Source: Prauserella salsuginis (GTDB lineage: Bacteria > Actinomycetota > Actinomycetes > Mycobacteriales > Pseudonocardiaceae). From it: a stretch of 64,000 bases of DNA. The notes under the pieces are model-generated. The model saw only the letters and a program-made list of their open reading frames with translations, did not search any database and was not told the origin of the DNA. Where the stretch lies: positions 124,001 to 188,000 of the forward strand of contig NZ_JANBBF010000011.1 in NCBI RefSeq assembly GCF_024648885.1, given 5' to 3'. Position numbers and translations under genes: made by a program. Position 1 is the first letter of the stretch; each line of letters starts with the position of its first letter. Shown here in pieces: positions 34,564-43,035 of this stretch.

Positions 34564-35436
34564 TCAGGAGGGCCGACGGGTCGCGCCCGGGCTTGCCTGT
34601 TCGCGGGCCGCGTCGGTGTGGACCTGATACAGCGGCCGGTCCGCCGGAGCGATGCGGTAGCGACCCGGCGGCAGGCTGATCCGCCGGTCGTCGACGGCGG
34701 CGGTCGTCGCGGTCTCCAGGTGCACGGACTGCGCCGCCGTGATGGCGGCGACCGTGTCGTCGTGACCGTCGTCGGTGCCGGTGAGAACACCTCCGGGGCA
34801 GGGCCGTACGAACAGCTGCGCGCAGTCGTGTTCGGCGCCGGAGGGTGCGTGGCACCGCAGTGGTCCGGGCAGATGCGCCACATCGAACACCGGGGCACGG
34901 ACGGTGCGAGTCGTGGCGTCCGCGCCCTGGATCATCACGACGGGGCTGGGGCGCAGGCAGCTGTTGACCCCGTCCGCCGGCGCGGCGAGGAAGCCGGGCA
35001 GCAGGATCGGCGCGTCCCGGGAGTGGGCGTACCGCTGTGCGGCCGGGGTCGCCGAGTGGTGGGTTGCGACGACGAGCCGCGTGTTTCGGCGGTGCGGCGA
35101 CGTCGTGCCATGTCGTGATGTCTCGGTATGCCGTGCCGCCTCGGTGTGCTGTGCCGTGACCTCTTCGACGTGCACGCCGTGTCCGCTCAGCAACGATTCG
35201 AGTGCCGCCCGTGCTGCGTCGGCTCCGGGAGTGTTGCCGTGGTGTACGGCGACGAGCTCGCCCGCGGCGAGCGTCACGGGCGGCGGGAAATCCCGTTGCG
35301 GGCCTCCGTGGGGGAGTAGGGCCGCGACGCCGGTCAGCAGTCCGTGCAGGAGTCGGTCCGATCCGGGATCGACGTGTCCTCGGTGGCTGCCAGTGCCGGC
35401 AGAGCGGTGATCAGCGGGCGTTGCCGCCGGGTTCAC
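34564..35436 (-). CDS. Hypothetical protein in the MerR-linked cluster
   Basis: About 290 residues from the GTG at 35436, which has GGAG 9 bases upstream; further upstream in-frame sequence exists, so the start is uncertain. Features seen: LAAGELVAVHHGNTPGADAARAALESLL near residue 55, a His/Thr-rich stretch (HTEAARHTETSRHG), LVVATHHSATPAAQRYAHS, and RISLPPGRYRIAPADRPLYQVH near the end. No signal peptide or membrane helix. Family not recognised. It lies between the large palindrome and site 5. Confidence 0.6.
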   Translation of the reverse strand: MNPAATPADHRSAGTGSHRGHVDPGSDRLLHGLLTGVAALLPHGGPQRDFPPPVTLAAGELVAVHHGNTPGADAARAALESLLSGHGVHVEEVTAQHTEAARHTETSRHGTTSPHRRNTRLVVATHHSATPAAQRYAHSRDAPILLPGFLAAPADGVNSCLRPSPVVMIQGADATTRTVRAPVFDVAHLPGPLRCHAPSGAEHDCAQLFVRPCPGGVLTGTDDGHDDTVAAITAAQSVHLETATTAAVDDRRISLPPGRYRIAPADRPLYQVHTDAAREQASPGATRRPS

Positions 35437-35579
35437 GATGGCGCACTCCGCTCTCGCCCACGGTCGGTTGTCGCTTCGCAGCTCCTCCGCTACGGGCGCA
35501 TGGCTGTTCCTGGAGATGGAGGTGGCGGTGGCCCGGCAAGCCGTCCGTTTCTCGGCGGGCCACTGCCACCCGTGAAAAC

Positions 35580-35599
35580 ATACCCTAACGTAAGGGTAG
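35580..35599 (+). promoter_or_regulatory. TTACGTAA-type operator, site 5 (prfC)
   Basis: ATACCCTAACGTAAGGGTAG, 18 of 20 to the consensus (TAACGTAA core). TAGAGT follows at 35597-35602, and a GTGAAA 19 bases upstream gives the long spacer typical of MerR-controlled promoters. It is 40 bases before the prfC start. Confidence 0.8.
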
Positions 35600-35638
35600 A
35601 GTTGAAGGCGACCATGTCGGACGTTGATGGAGGCGCTC

Positions 35639-37240
35639 GTGACAGCCACCGACGGCGCGCAGGATGTAACCCACGAGGCGCGCCGTAGAAGGTCCTTCGC
35701 GGTCATCAGTCACCCGGACGCCGGTAAATCGACGTTGACGGAGGCGCTCGCGCTGCACGCGCGCGTGATCTCCGAGGCGGGCGCCGTGCACGGGAAAGCC
35801 GGCCGTCGCGGTGTCGTGTCGGACTGGATGTCGATGGAGCAGGCGCGTGGTATCTCGATCACGTCGGCGGCGTTGCAGTTCGAGTATCGCGACTGTGTCA
35901 TCAACCTGCTGGACACGCCTGGTCACGCGGATTTCTCCGAGGACACCTATCGGGTGCTGTCGGCGGTCGATTCGGCGGTGATGTTGCTGGATGCGGCCAA
36001 GGGGCTCGAACCGCAGACGCTGAAGTTGTTCGACGTGTGCCGGCATCGGGGGATTCCGGTGCTGACGTTCATCAACAAGTGGGACCGGCCCGGCCGGGAG
36101 GCGCTCGAACTGTGCGACGAGCTCCTCGAGCGCATCGAACTGCAGCCCATGCCGCTGACCTGGCCCGTCGGTGTGGCAGGACAGTTCCGCGGTGTCGTCG
36201 ACCTCGACGACGGTGCGTTCGTTCGCTACGAACGCACCGCGGGCGGCGCGACGGTGGCTCCTGAGTACCGTATGAGCCCCGACGACGCCGAGGCCGAAGT
36301 GGGGGAGGACTGGACGCGGGCCGTCGAGGAGGCCGAGCTGCTGACCTCGTCCGACGGCGAGTTCGACCCCACGCGGTACGAGGACGCGTCCGCGACGCCA
36401 GTGCTGTTCGGGGCGGCGGTGCTCAACTTCGGCGTCCGCCGGCTGCTGGACCTGCTCATTGACCTTGCCCCCGCACCGGAACCGCGGAAGGACGCCGACG
36501 GCGCGCCCCGCCCGTTGGACGGCGAGTTCTCGGCGTTCGTGTTCAAGGTGCAGACCGGCATGGATCCGGCCCATCGCGACCAGGTGGCGTTCGCCCGCGT
36601 GTGCTCCGGCGTGTTCGAACGCGGCATGGTCGTCACCAACGCCACGACGAAACGTCCGTTCGCCACGAAGTACGTGCAGCAGGTGTTCGGACAGCAACGC
36701 TCCACAATGGATACGGCATATCCGGGGGACGTGATCGGCCTCGTCAACGCCACGGCGTTGCGGGTCGGCGACACCCTGTACTCCGGCAAACCCGCGGTGC
36801 GCTTCCCCGGACTGCCGCAGTTCGCGCCCGCGCATTTCGCGGTCGCCCGGCCCGCGGATCTGAGCCGATCGAAGCAGTTCCGCAAGGGTGTCGACCAGCT
36901 CGCGGCCGAGGGTGTGGTGCAGTTGCTCCGCTCCGATCTGCGCGGTGACGCCTCGCCGGTGTTCGCGGCGGTGGGGCCGATGCAGTTCGAGGTCGCGTCG
37001 CATCGACTCGAGCACGAGTTCTCCTGTCCGGTGGTGCTCGACCGGCTGCCCTACAGTGCCGTGCGCCGACTCGGTGACTCCTCGCAGCGCGGCATCGTCG
37101 ACGCGGGCAGGCGCAGCGAGGTCCTCGACCGCGGTGACGGCACCGAGCTCGCGCTGTTCGAGGACGAGATGTCGATGCGGGTCATGCTGCGCCAGCATCC
37201 CGAACTCGCGCTGGAGTCGTTGCTCGCCGAAGGGGACTGA
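35639..37240 (+). CDS. prfC: Peptide chain release factor 3
   Basis: 533 residues. The GTPase domain has SHPDAGKST (G1), GISITSA (G2), DTPGHADF (G3) and NKWD (G4). The domain II/III region (FSAFVFKVQTGMDPAHRDQVAFARVCSG, GPMQFEV) matches RF3. RF3 removes RF1 and RF2 from ribosomes after termination. The GTG at 35639 is chosen because GGAGG lies 5 bases before it; ATG at 35627 is also in frame. Operator site 5 lies directly upstream. RF3 is not universal in actinobacteria, and its placement under the same operator as helD is unusual. Confidence 0.95.
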   Translation: MTATDGAQDVTHEARRRRSFAVISHPDAGKSTLTEALALHARVISEAGAVHGKAGRRGVVSDWMSMEQARGISITSAALQFEYRDCVINLLDTPGHADFSEDTYRVLSAVDSAVMLLDAAKGLEPQTLKLFDVCRHRGIPVLTFINKWDRPGREALELCDELLERIELQPMPLTWPVGVAGQFRGVVDLDDGAFVRYERTAGGATVAPEYRMSPDDAEAEVGEDWTRAVEEAELLTSSDGEFDPTRYEDASATPVLFGAAVLNFGVRRLLDLLIDLAPAPEPRKDADGAPRPLDGEFSAFVFKVQTGMDPAHRDQVAFARVCSGVFERGMVVTNATTKRPFATKYVQQVFGQQRSTMDTAYPGDVIGLVNATALRVGDTLYSGKPAVRFPGLPQFAPAHFAVARPADLSRSKQFRKGVDQLAAEGVVQLLRSDLRGDASPVFAAVGPMQFEVASHRLEHEFSCPVVLDRLPYSAVRRLGDSSQRGIVDAGRRSEVLDRGDGTELALFEDEMSMRVMLRQHPELALESLLAEGD

Positions 37241-37286
37241 CGCGCGAGAATCATGCCGGAAGCGGGCCGGACGCTGCCGCGTCGGC

Positions 37287-38126
37287 TCAGTTCACCGGTG
37301 AGCGGCGTTCGAGCAGCACCGTGTCGTGCCACCGGCCGTCCCGCTGGGCGATGCGTTCGCGCACGCCCACGGTGCGGTAGCCGGCCGCGTGGTGCAGGGC
37401 GACACTCGCGCGGTTCTGGGTGAAGATCGACGTCTGCAGTGTCCACAGCCCGTCGGCGTCGGCCTCGGTCACCTGCTTGTACAGCAACGCTTTTCCGATC
37501 CCGCGTCCCCGGTGATTCCCTCCGGTGTAGACGGAGGTTTCCGCCATGCCCTGGTAGCACTCCCGCGTGGACACGGGCGTCGCAGCGGTCCAGCCGACGA
37601 CCTCGCCGTCGATCTCGGCGACCCAGCGATGGCCCGGTAGCCAGGTGGCGTCGAGGTACTCCTTGCCGGGCACGGTCGTCTCGAACGTCGCGATACCGGT
37701 CGCGATGCCTTCGCCGTAGATGCGCAGAACGGCGGTCCAGTCCTCGTCGCGCAGGGCCCGGACGGTCACGTCGGAGGGCAGGTCCTCGGGGCAGCAGGGC
37801 CGTGGGCCGAGTGCGCCCATGACGGCGTCCGCGGCGTGGGGGAGTCCGGTGCAGCACGCCTCGTTGACGGTGACGACCGTGGCCGTGCCCTCCTTGTGCG
37901 TCTCGACGAATCCGACGTCGGCGAGTTTGCGCACGTGGAACGAACAGGTCGACTGACTCGTCCCGAGTAGTTCGGTGAGCGCCCCGACCGTGATGCCTTT
38001 CGGGCTGGTGGCGACCGCGTGCAGGAGGCGCACCCGTACCGGTTCGGCGAGGCATGCGAACCACTCCGCGTACGTGCTCGCATCCGAGGTGGGCAGGACC
38101 TGGGCTTGGCGCAGCGCGATCGGCAT
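37287..38126 (-). CDS. ArsR-type repressor fused to an ArsN-like GNAT N-acetyltransferase
   Basis: 279 residues. Residues about 20-115 form an ArsR/SmtB winged helix (FACLAEPVRVRLLHAVATSPKGITVGALTELL). CysCys pairs at 91-92 (ACCTGLPHA) and 111-112 (PCCPEDLP) could bind arsenite. From about 119 a GNAT domain follows (VRALRDEDWTAVLRIYGEGIATGIATFETTVP, acetyl-CoA site GNHRGRGIGKALLY), close to phosphinothricin and arsinothricin acetyltransferases (ArsN1). The enzyme would acetylate the arsenic antibiotic arsinothricin or a similar glutamate analogue, while the ArsR part senses arsenic. It is divergent from a flavoprotein gene across repeated ATCGATAC boxes. Confidence 0.9.
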   Translation of the reverse strand: MPIALRQAQVLPTSDASTYAEWFACLAEPVRVRLLHAVATSPKGITVGALTELLGTSQSTCSFHVRKLADVGFVETHKEGTATVVTVNEACCTGLPHAADAVMGALGPRPCCPEDLPSDVTVRALRDEDWTAVLRIYGEGIATGIATFETTVPGKEYLDATWLPGHRWVAEIDGEVVGWTAATPVSTRECYQGMAETSVYTGGNHRGRGIGKALLYKQVTEADADGLWTLQTSIFTQNRASVALHHAAGYRTVGVRERIAQRDGRWHDTVLLERRSPVN

Positions 38127-38137
38127 GCGGCCAGTAT

Positions 38138-38214
38138 ATCGATACCTGTCGATGGTTGCTTTCATCGACTGCCATCGATACTGTCGTCCTCAGGTCAATC
38201 GATACACGTCGATG
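38138..38214. promoter_or_regulatory. Repeated ArsR-type operators
   Basis: ATCGATACCTGTCGATG at 38138-38154 and ATCGATACACGTCGATG at 38198-38214 are near-identical imperfect dyads, with a third partial copy ATCGATACTGTCG at 38174-38186. They lie between the divergent ArsR-GNAT and flavoprotein genes. GTCGATACAGTCG recurs at 42901-42913 upstream of the other arsR gene. Confidence 0.75.
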
Positions 38215-38227
38215 AAAGGCATTGGTC

Positions 38228-39601
38228 GTGAGTGTCGAAATGAGGGATGCGGCGATGAACGAGGCACCGGTCGTCGTGGTGGGTGCGGGTCCCGTGGGCC
38301 TGGCCGCTGCTGCGGAGCTGCTGGAACGGGGTATCGAACCGCTCGTGCTCGAACGCGGCGAACACGCGGGCGCTGCCGTGGCCGAATGGGGGCACGTACG
38401 GCTGTTCTCGCGGTGGTCCGAGCTCGTGGCCCCGCCGGCACGGCGACTGCTCGCTGCCCACGGCCATCGCCTGCCGGACGACCGCACGTACCCGACCGGC
38501 GCCCAGTGGGCCGCCGAGTACCTCCGGCCGCTGGCGACGACGCTGGGGCGGCGCGTGCGCTGCGGCACCGAGGTCGTCGGTCTCGCGCGCCGCGGCCGGG
38601 ACCGCGTGGTGGACGCGGGCAGGGACACCGAACCGCTGACCGTCCACGTGCGCACCGCCGACGGTGAGGAGCGGATCACGGCGCGAGCGGTGGTCGATGC
38701 GTCCGGAACCTGGTCCACGCCGAACCCGCTCGGCGGCGACGGACTGCCCGCGGTCGGCGAGGGCGCCGCGGCCGAGCGGATCGCCCGCCATGTTCCCGAT
38801 CTGAGCGACGCGCAGCTGCGCGCGCGGTACGTGGGGCGGCACGTCGTCGTCGCGGGCAGCGGTCACTCGGCGCTGACTGCGTTGATCATGTTCGACGAAC
38901 TGGCCGCCGAACGGCCGGACACCCGGGTCACCTGGGTCCTGCGCCGCGGGCGGTTCGACGACGCGTTCGGCGGAGGTGCCGCTGACCAGTTGCCGGCGCG
39001 GGGTGCGCTGGGCGACCGCGCCCGGTCCGCTGTGGCGGCGGGGCGTATCGTCGTCGAGGCCGGATTCCGGACCGACGCCGTCGAACGCGACGTCCACGGC
39101 AAGCTACGGCTGACCACTGTGGACGGCCGCGGCATCGGTGACGTGGACGAGATCGTGGCACTGACCGGGTTCCGGCCCGACCTGTCGTGGCTGTCCGAGG
39201 TGCGGCTCGAACTGGACACGACGCTGCAGGCGCCGGTGCGGCTGGCCCCGCTGATCGACCCGAACGTGCACTCGTGCGGCACCGTCTATCCGCACGGCGC
39301 GGCCGAACTAGCCCACCCGGAACCAGACGTGTACCTGGCCGGGATGAAGAGCTATGGCCGGGCGCCGACGTTCCCCGCCATGACGGGCTACGAACAGGTC
39401 CGCAGCATCGCCGCGGAGTTGGCGGGCGACACCGAATCCGCCCGCCGCGTCGAGCTCACCCTCCCCGAGACCGGCGTCTGCGGCGGTTCGGGCTTGTTCG
39501 ACGAGCAGGCCGACGAGCCGATGGCCGAGGACGCCGGCGGGTGTTGCGGCGGAACCGTTGAGATCGCGACGCCGGCCGCGTCGACCTCGGCGCCGAGCTG
39601 A
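38228..39601 (+). CDS. FAD-dependent oxidoreductase of the arsenic island with Cys-rich tail
   Basis: About 457 residues. N-terminal FAD-binding Rossmann motif VVVVGAGPVGLAAAAELLERG, a second NAD(P)-type motif VVVAGSGHSALTAL near residue 215. It belongs to the flavin monooxygenase/thioredoxin-reductase-like group often found in ars loci. The C-terminus carries CGGSG and CCGGT clusters, possible arsenite ligands. Start GTG 38228 (AAAGG upstream) or ATG 38255. It is divergently transcribed from the ArsR-GNAT fusion over the ATCGATAC boxes. Exact reaction unknown. Confidence 0.85.
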   Translation: MSVEMRDAAMNEAPVVVVGAGPVGLAAAAELLERGIEPLVLERGEHAGAAVAEWGHVRLFSRWSELVAPPARRLLAAHGHRLPDDRTYPTGAQWAAEYLRPLATTLGRRVRCGTEVVGLARRGRDRVVDAGRDTEPLTVHVRTADGEERITARAVVDASGTWSTPNPLGGDGLPAVGEGAAAERIARHVPDLSDAQLRARYVGRHVVVAGSGHSALTALIMFDELAAERPDTRVTWVLRRGRFDDAFGGGAADQLPARGALGDRARSAVAAGRIVVEAGFRTDAVERDVHGKLRLTTVDGRGIGDVDEIVALTGFRPDLSWLSEVRLELDTTLQAPVRLAPLIDPNVHSCGTVYPHGAAELAHPEPDVYLAGMKSYGRAPTFPAMTGYEQVRSIAAELAGDTESARRVELTLPETGVCGGSGLFDEQADEPMAEDAGGCCGGTVEIATPAASTSAPS

Positions 39602-39611
39602 TTCGGACCGC

Positions 39612-39647
39612 GGTGGTCTTCCGTGCGAGATCGTCCGGAAGACCACC
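39612..39647. terminator. Bidirectional hairpin terminator
   Basis: Perfect 12-bp arms GGTGGTCTTCCG and CGGAAGACCACC around a 12-base loop, between the convergent flavoprotein and arsO genes. Confidence 0.8.
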
Positions 39648-39685
39648 AGCCGGCTGTCGCGCGGGTGACCGTCACCGGGCGCCGG

Positions 39686-40744
39686 TCACGCCACGCGCAG
39701 GCGTTCGGTGATGTCGGCGACGGCCGGCTTCGCGGTGCGGCTCGCGCCGATCAGGGTCGCCGACGCCGGGCCTGTCCAGTCGCCGTAGCCGAGCAGGTAC
39801 AGCCGCGGTTCGTCGACCGACCGGGTGCCGATCGTCTTCGGCACCCCGCCCGGCAGCGGCAGCTCCAGTGGTTCGAGGTGATCGAGCGCGGGGCGGAACC
39901 CGGTGCACCAGACGATCACGTCGCACGGCTGCTCGGTGCCGTCATCCCAGGCCACGCCGTCGCGGGTGAGCCGGTCGAACATCGGCCGGGCACGGCACAC
40001 ACCGCGGTCGCGAGCCTCGAGGACAGGCGGAACCATCACGATGTCACCGAGCGCCGAGACACTCTCGGCGTCCGTGCCGGCTCGGCGGGCGGCATCCCGA
40101 CGGGTCGCGACGTCGAACAGCACGCGGCCGTCCACGTCGTCGGGCATGAACCGCGGCTCCCTGCGCGTGACCCAGGTCGTTGTCGCGACCGTCGAGACCT
40201 CAGCCAGGATCTGCGCCGCCGAATTGCCGCCTCCCACGACCACGACGCGGCGGCCGCGGAACCGCTCCGGTGAGCGGTAGTCGACGGTGTGCAGCTGCTC
40301 ACCCACGAACTCGGCGGCACCCGGGTAGTGGGGCAGTATCGGCGAGTCCCAGGTTCCGGTCGCACTGATGACGAATGAGGCGTGCCAGATGCCGTGGTCG
40401 GTGTCGACGGCCAGCCGCGCGCCCGCGTCATGGACGCCGCGCACCCGCACGGGGCGCCGAACGGGCAGGTCGTAGCGCCGCTCGTAGTCCTGCAGGTATC
40501 CGGCGACGTGAGTTGCGGTGGGGAAGGGCTCGCCTTCCTGGCGGGGCATCCACCAGCCGGGCAACGGGTTGTGCTCGGCAGGGGAGAACAGCCGCAGCGA
40601 GTCCCAGCCGCGGCGCCACGCGCCGCCGGGCTCGTCCCGCGCGTCGAGGACGACGAACCGCAGCCCGGCCCTGCGCAAGAAATACCCTGCCGCGAGCCCG
40701 GCCTGACCGCCGCCGACCACGACCACGTCCACGGTCCCGGTCAC
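39686..40744 (-). CDS. arsO: ArsO-like flavin-dependent monooxygenase
   Basis: 352 residues. FAD motif VVVVGGGQAGLAAGYFLRRAGL at the N-terminus, a central VVVVGGGNSAAQILAEV for NAD(P)H, WCTGFRP before a C-terminal YLLGYGDWTG segment. This length and motif set matches ArsO proteins encoded in ars operons. Its substrate is not firmly established. It is last in the arsR-acr3-arsC-arsO transcript, 112 bases after arsC. Confidence 0.88.
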   Translation of the reverse strand: MTGTVDVVVVGGGQAGLAAGYFLRRAGLRFVVLDARDEPGGAWRRGWDSLRLFSPAEHNPLPGWWMPRQEGEPFPTATHVAGYLQDYERRYDLPVRRPVRVRGVHDAGARLAVDTDHGIWHASFVISATGTWDSPILPHYPGAAEFVGEQLHTVDYRSPERFRGRRVVVVGGGNSAAQILAEVSTVATTTWVTRREPRFMPDDVDGRVLFDVATRRDAARRAGTDAESVSALGDIVMVPPVLEARDRGVCRARPMFDRLTRDGVAWDDGTEQPCDVIVWCTGFRPALDHLEPLELPLPGGVPKTIGTRSVDEPRLYLLGYGDWTGPASATLIGASRTAKPAVADITERLRVA

Positions 40745-40856
40745 GCCTCACCCTCCCCGGTCGCCGTCCCTGTTCGCCGCGCAGCCCGGTTGCCCCGTCG
40801 CTTGGACGATGGGCCGCTCCGCCGTCGTGCTGTCGGCCTCCCGACGGTGCGGGGCG

Positions 40857-41264
40857 TCAAGCCGTCGGCACGAGCTCGGCCAGTAGCGCCCGCACCCGCC
40901 GGTCGATGTCGTCGCGAATCGGCCGCACGTCGTCGACTCCTCTGCCCGCGGGGTCGTCCAGCTGCCAGTCCAGGTAGCGCTTACCGGGGAACACCGGGCA
41001 GGCATCGCCGCAGCCCATCGTGATCACCACGTCGGCCGCCTGCACCGCCTCGGTGGTCAACGGTTTGGGGAACTCCTTGCTCAGATCCAGCCCGAGCTCG
41101 CCCATCACCTCGCGCACGGCCGGGTTGATCGACTCGGCGGGTGCCGATCCCGCGGAACGGACGGTCACCCGGCCCGCGGCGTGGTGGTCGAGCAGCGCGG
41201 CGGCCATCTGCGAACGGCCCGCGTTGTGCACGCAGACGAACAGCACCTCGGGGATGTCGGACAC
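40857..41264 (-). CDS. arsC: Arsenate reductase (low-molecular-weight phosphatase type)
   Basis: 135 residues. The catalytic P-loop is CVHNAGRSQ (Cys11), and GCGDACPVFPG holds Cys85 and Cys89, which relay oxidation in thiol-coupled ArsC enzymes. It reduces arsenate to arsenite for Acr3 to export. GTG at 41264 with GGAAGGAG upstream. 26 bases after acr3 in the same operon. Confidence 0.95.
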   Translation of the reverse strand: MSDIPEVLFVCVHNAGRSQMAAALLDHHAAGRVTVRSAGSAPAESINPAVREVMGELGLDLSKEFPKPLTTEAVQAADVVITMGCGDACPVFPGKRYLDWQLDDPAGRGVDDVRPIRDDIDRRVRALLAELVPTA

Positions 41265-41290
41265 GGGGTTCTCCTTCCGGTTGCGGCGGA

Positions 41291-42406
41291 TCACCGCGGA
41301 GTGGATCGGTGCGGGTCGGACTGCTGCCGGTCGGGGGACGGGAAGAAGCGGCGCCGGAGTGCCAGCGAGACGTACACGAGCGCCACCAGCACCGGCACCT
41401 CGATGAGCGGGCCGACGACCCCGGCGAGCGCCTGGCCGCTGGCGGCGCCGAAGGTCGCGATGGCCACCGCGATCGCCAACTCGAAGTTGTTGCCCGCCGC
41501 GGTGAAGGCGAGTGTCGTCGTGCGTTCGTAATTCAGGCCGACGGCCTTGCCGAGCGCGTAGGAACCCGCCCACATCACGGCGAAGTAGATCAGCAGGGGC
41601 AGCGCGATGCGGACCACGTCGAGCGGGTTGCCGGTGATCCGCTCGCCCTGCAGTGCGAACAGCAGCACGATGGTGAACAACAGGCCGTAGAGCGCCAGCG
41701 GTCCGATACGCGGCAGGAACCGCGACTCGTACCAGGCGCGGCCCTTCGCGCGTTCGCCGAACCGCCGCGTGAGATAGCCGGCGAGCAGCGGAATGCCGAG
41801 GAATATCAGCACGTTCACCACGATCTGCCACGCCGACACGTCGAGGTCCGACGTGGGCAGGCCCAGCCAGCCCGGCAGCAGTTCGAGATAGAACCAGCCG
41901 AGCGCGCCGAACGCGAAGACCTGGAACACCGAGTTCAGCGCCACCAGGACCGCCGCGGCCTCGCGATCGCCGCAGGCCAGGTCGTTCCAGATGATCACCA
42001 TGGCGATGCAGCGCGCCAGCCCTACGATGATCAGGCCGGTGCGGTACTCGGGCAGGTCCGGCAGCAGCAGCCACGCCAGCGCGAACATGACGGCAGGTCC
42101 GAGGACCCAGTTGAGCACCAGCGACGGCCACAGCAGCCGGTGGTCGCGCGTGACGGTGTCGAGCCGGTCGTAGCGGACCTTCGCGAGCACCGGGTACATC
42201 ATCACCAGCAGGCCGAGCGCGATCGGCACCGAGATGCCGCCGACGGAGATCGCCTCGAGTGTCGTGTCCAGCCCGGGGATCCATCTGCCTGCGAGCAGCC
42301 CCACCACCATCGCCGCCGCGATCCACAGTGGCAGGAACCTGTCCAGTGTGGACAGCTTGCCGACGACGCCGCGGTCGTCGGCCGTTGCTTCGGTGTCGAC
42401 GGTCAT
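41291..42406 (-). CDS. acr3: Acr3-family arsenite exporter
   Basis: 371 residues with about 10 helices. LDRFLPLWIAAAMVVGLLAG at the start, GLARCIAMVIIWN with the essential Cys in helix 4, and TLAFTAAGNNFELAIAVAIATFG in helix 9 are Acr3 signatures. It expels As(III) using the membrane potential. It overlaps the arsR stop by ATGA. Confidence 0.96.
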   Translation of the reverse strand: MTVDTEATADDRGVVGKLSTLDRFLPLWIAAAMVVGLLAGRWIPGLDTTLEAISVGGISVPIALGLLVMMYPVLAKVRYDRLDTVTRDHRLLWPSLVLNWVLGPAVMFALAWLLLPDLPEYRTGLIIVGLARCIAMVIIWNDLACGDREAAAVLVALNSVFQVFAFGALGWFYLELLPGWLGLPTSDLDVSAWQIVVNVLIFLGIPLLAGYLTRRFGERAKGRAWYESRFLPRIGPLALYGLLFTIVLLFALQGERITGNPLDVVRIALPLLIYFAVMWAGSYALGKAVGLNYERTTTLAFTAAGNNFELAIAVAIATFGAASGQALAGVVGPLIEVPVLVALVYVSLALRRRFFPSPDRQQSDPHRSTPR

Positions 42407-42882
42407 GCGGTGACCTCCGTCTCGGCCGACGTGTCGGCGGGGTTTCCAGCGGGCCGGAGCACGGCCGACAGCCGGGCGAGGACGTCCGGGGCCGCGCGGT
42501 AGTACACCCAGGTCGCGCGCCGTTCGCTCGTCACGAGCCCGGCCTCGCGCAGAACCTTGAGATGGTGCGAGATCGTCGGCCCGGTGAGGTCGAACGTCCC
42601 GGTCAGATCGCACACGCACGCCTCGCCGCCCGCGTGCGAGGCGATGAGCGAGAGCAGTCGGAGGCGCACCGGGTCGGCGAGGGCCTTGAAAGCCTGTGCC
42701 AGTTCGGTGGCCTGGTCCTGTGACAACGGGTCGCCGGCCAGCGACGTCTCGCAGGGCTCGGACGTCGCCGTCGCGGACATCGTGGGCGTCACGGACATTG
42801 CCGGAGTCGGGGACTGCGGCGGCGTCTCGGGATGCGGTCGCGCCCCGGCGTTCCGGTCGGACACCGGCGGCTGTTTCGACAT
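42403..42882 (-). CDS. arsR: ArsR-family arsenic repressor
   Basis: 159 residues. The winged helix reads FKALADPVRLRLLSLIASHAGGEACVCDLTGTFDLTGPTISHHLKVLREAGLV; the ACVCDL pair is the classical As(III) site of ArsR. A Ser/Thr/Pro-rich N-terminal extension of about 55 residues is unusual, and starts at internal Met codons are possible. GTCGATACAGTCG at 42901 upstream resembles the boxes of the divergent ArsR-GNAT locus, so the two repressors may cross-regulate. Confidence 0.92.
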   Translation of the reverse strand: MSKQPPVSDRNAGARPHPETPPQSPTPAMSVTPTMSATATSEPCETSLAGDPLSQDQATELAQAFKALADPVRLRLLSLIASHAGGEACVCDLTGTFDLTGPTISHHLKVLREAGLVTSERRATWVYYRAAPDVLARLSAVLRPAGNPADTSAETEVTA

Positions 42883-43035
42883 TCGTCTATCTTGATGTCC
42901 GTCGATACAGTCGTCAACCGGCCGTGAGCGGCGCCTCATCCGGGGTTCGTGTCGTTCCCACCCGTCGCCCGGCCACCGCCCCCAAGGACGCGCTACCGCG
43001 CGACTGTGCTCTCGGGGGTCGGCATGTGCAGGTTC

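Noticed and set aside
34525-35118. Forward frame starting at the mirrored GTG of the 46-bp palindrome
   Set aside because: Composition is typical of an antisense shadow of the 34564-35436 gene. A transcript may exist, but a protein is not supported.
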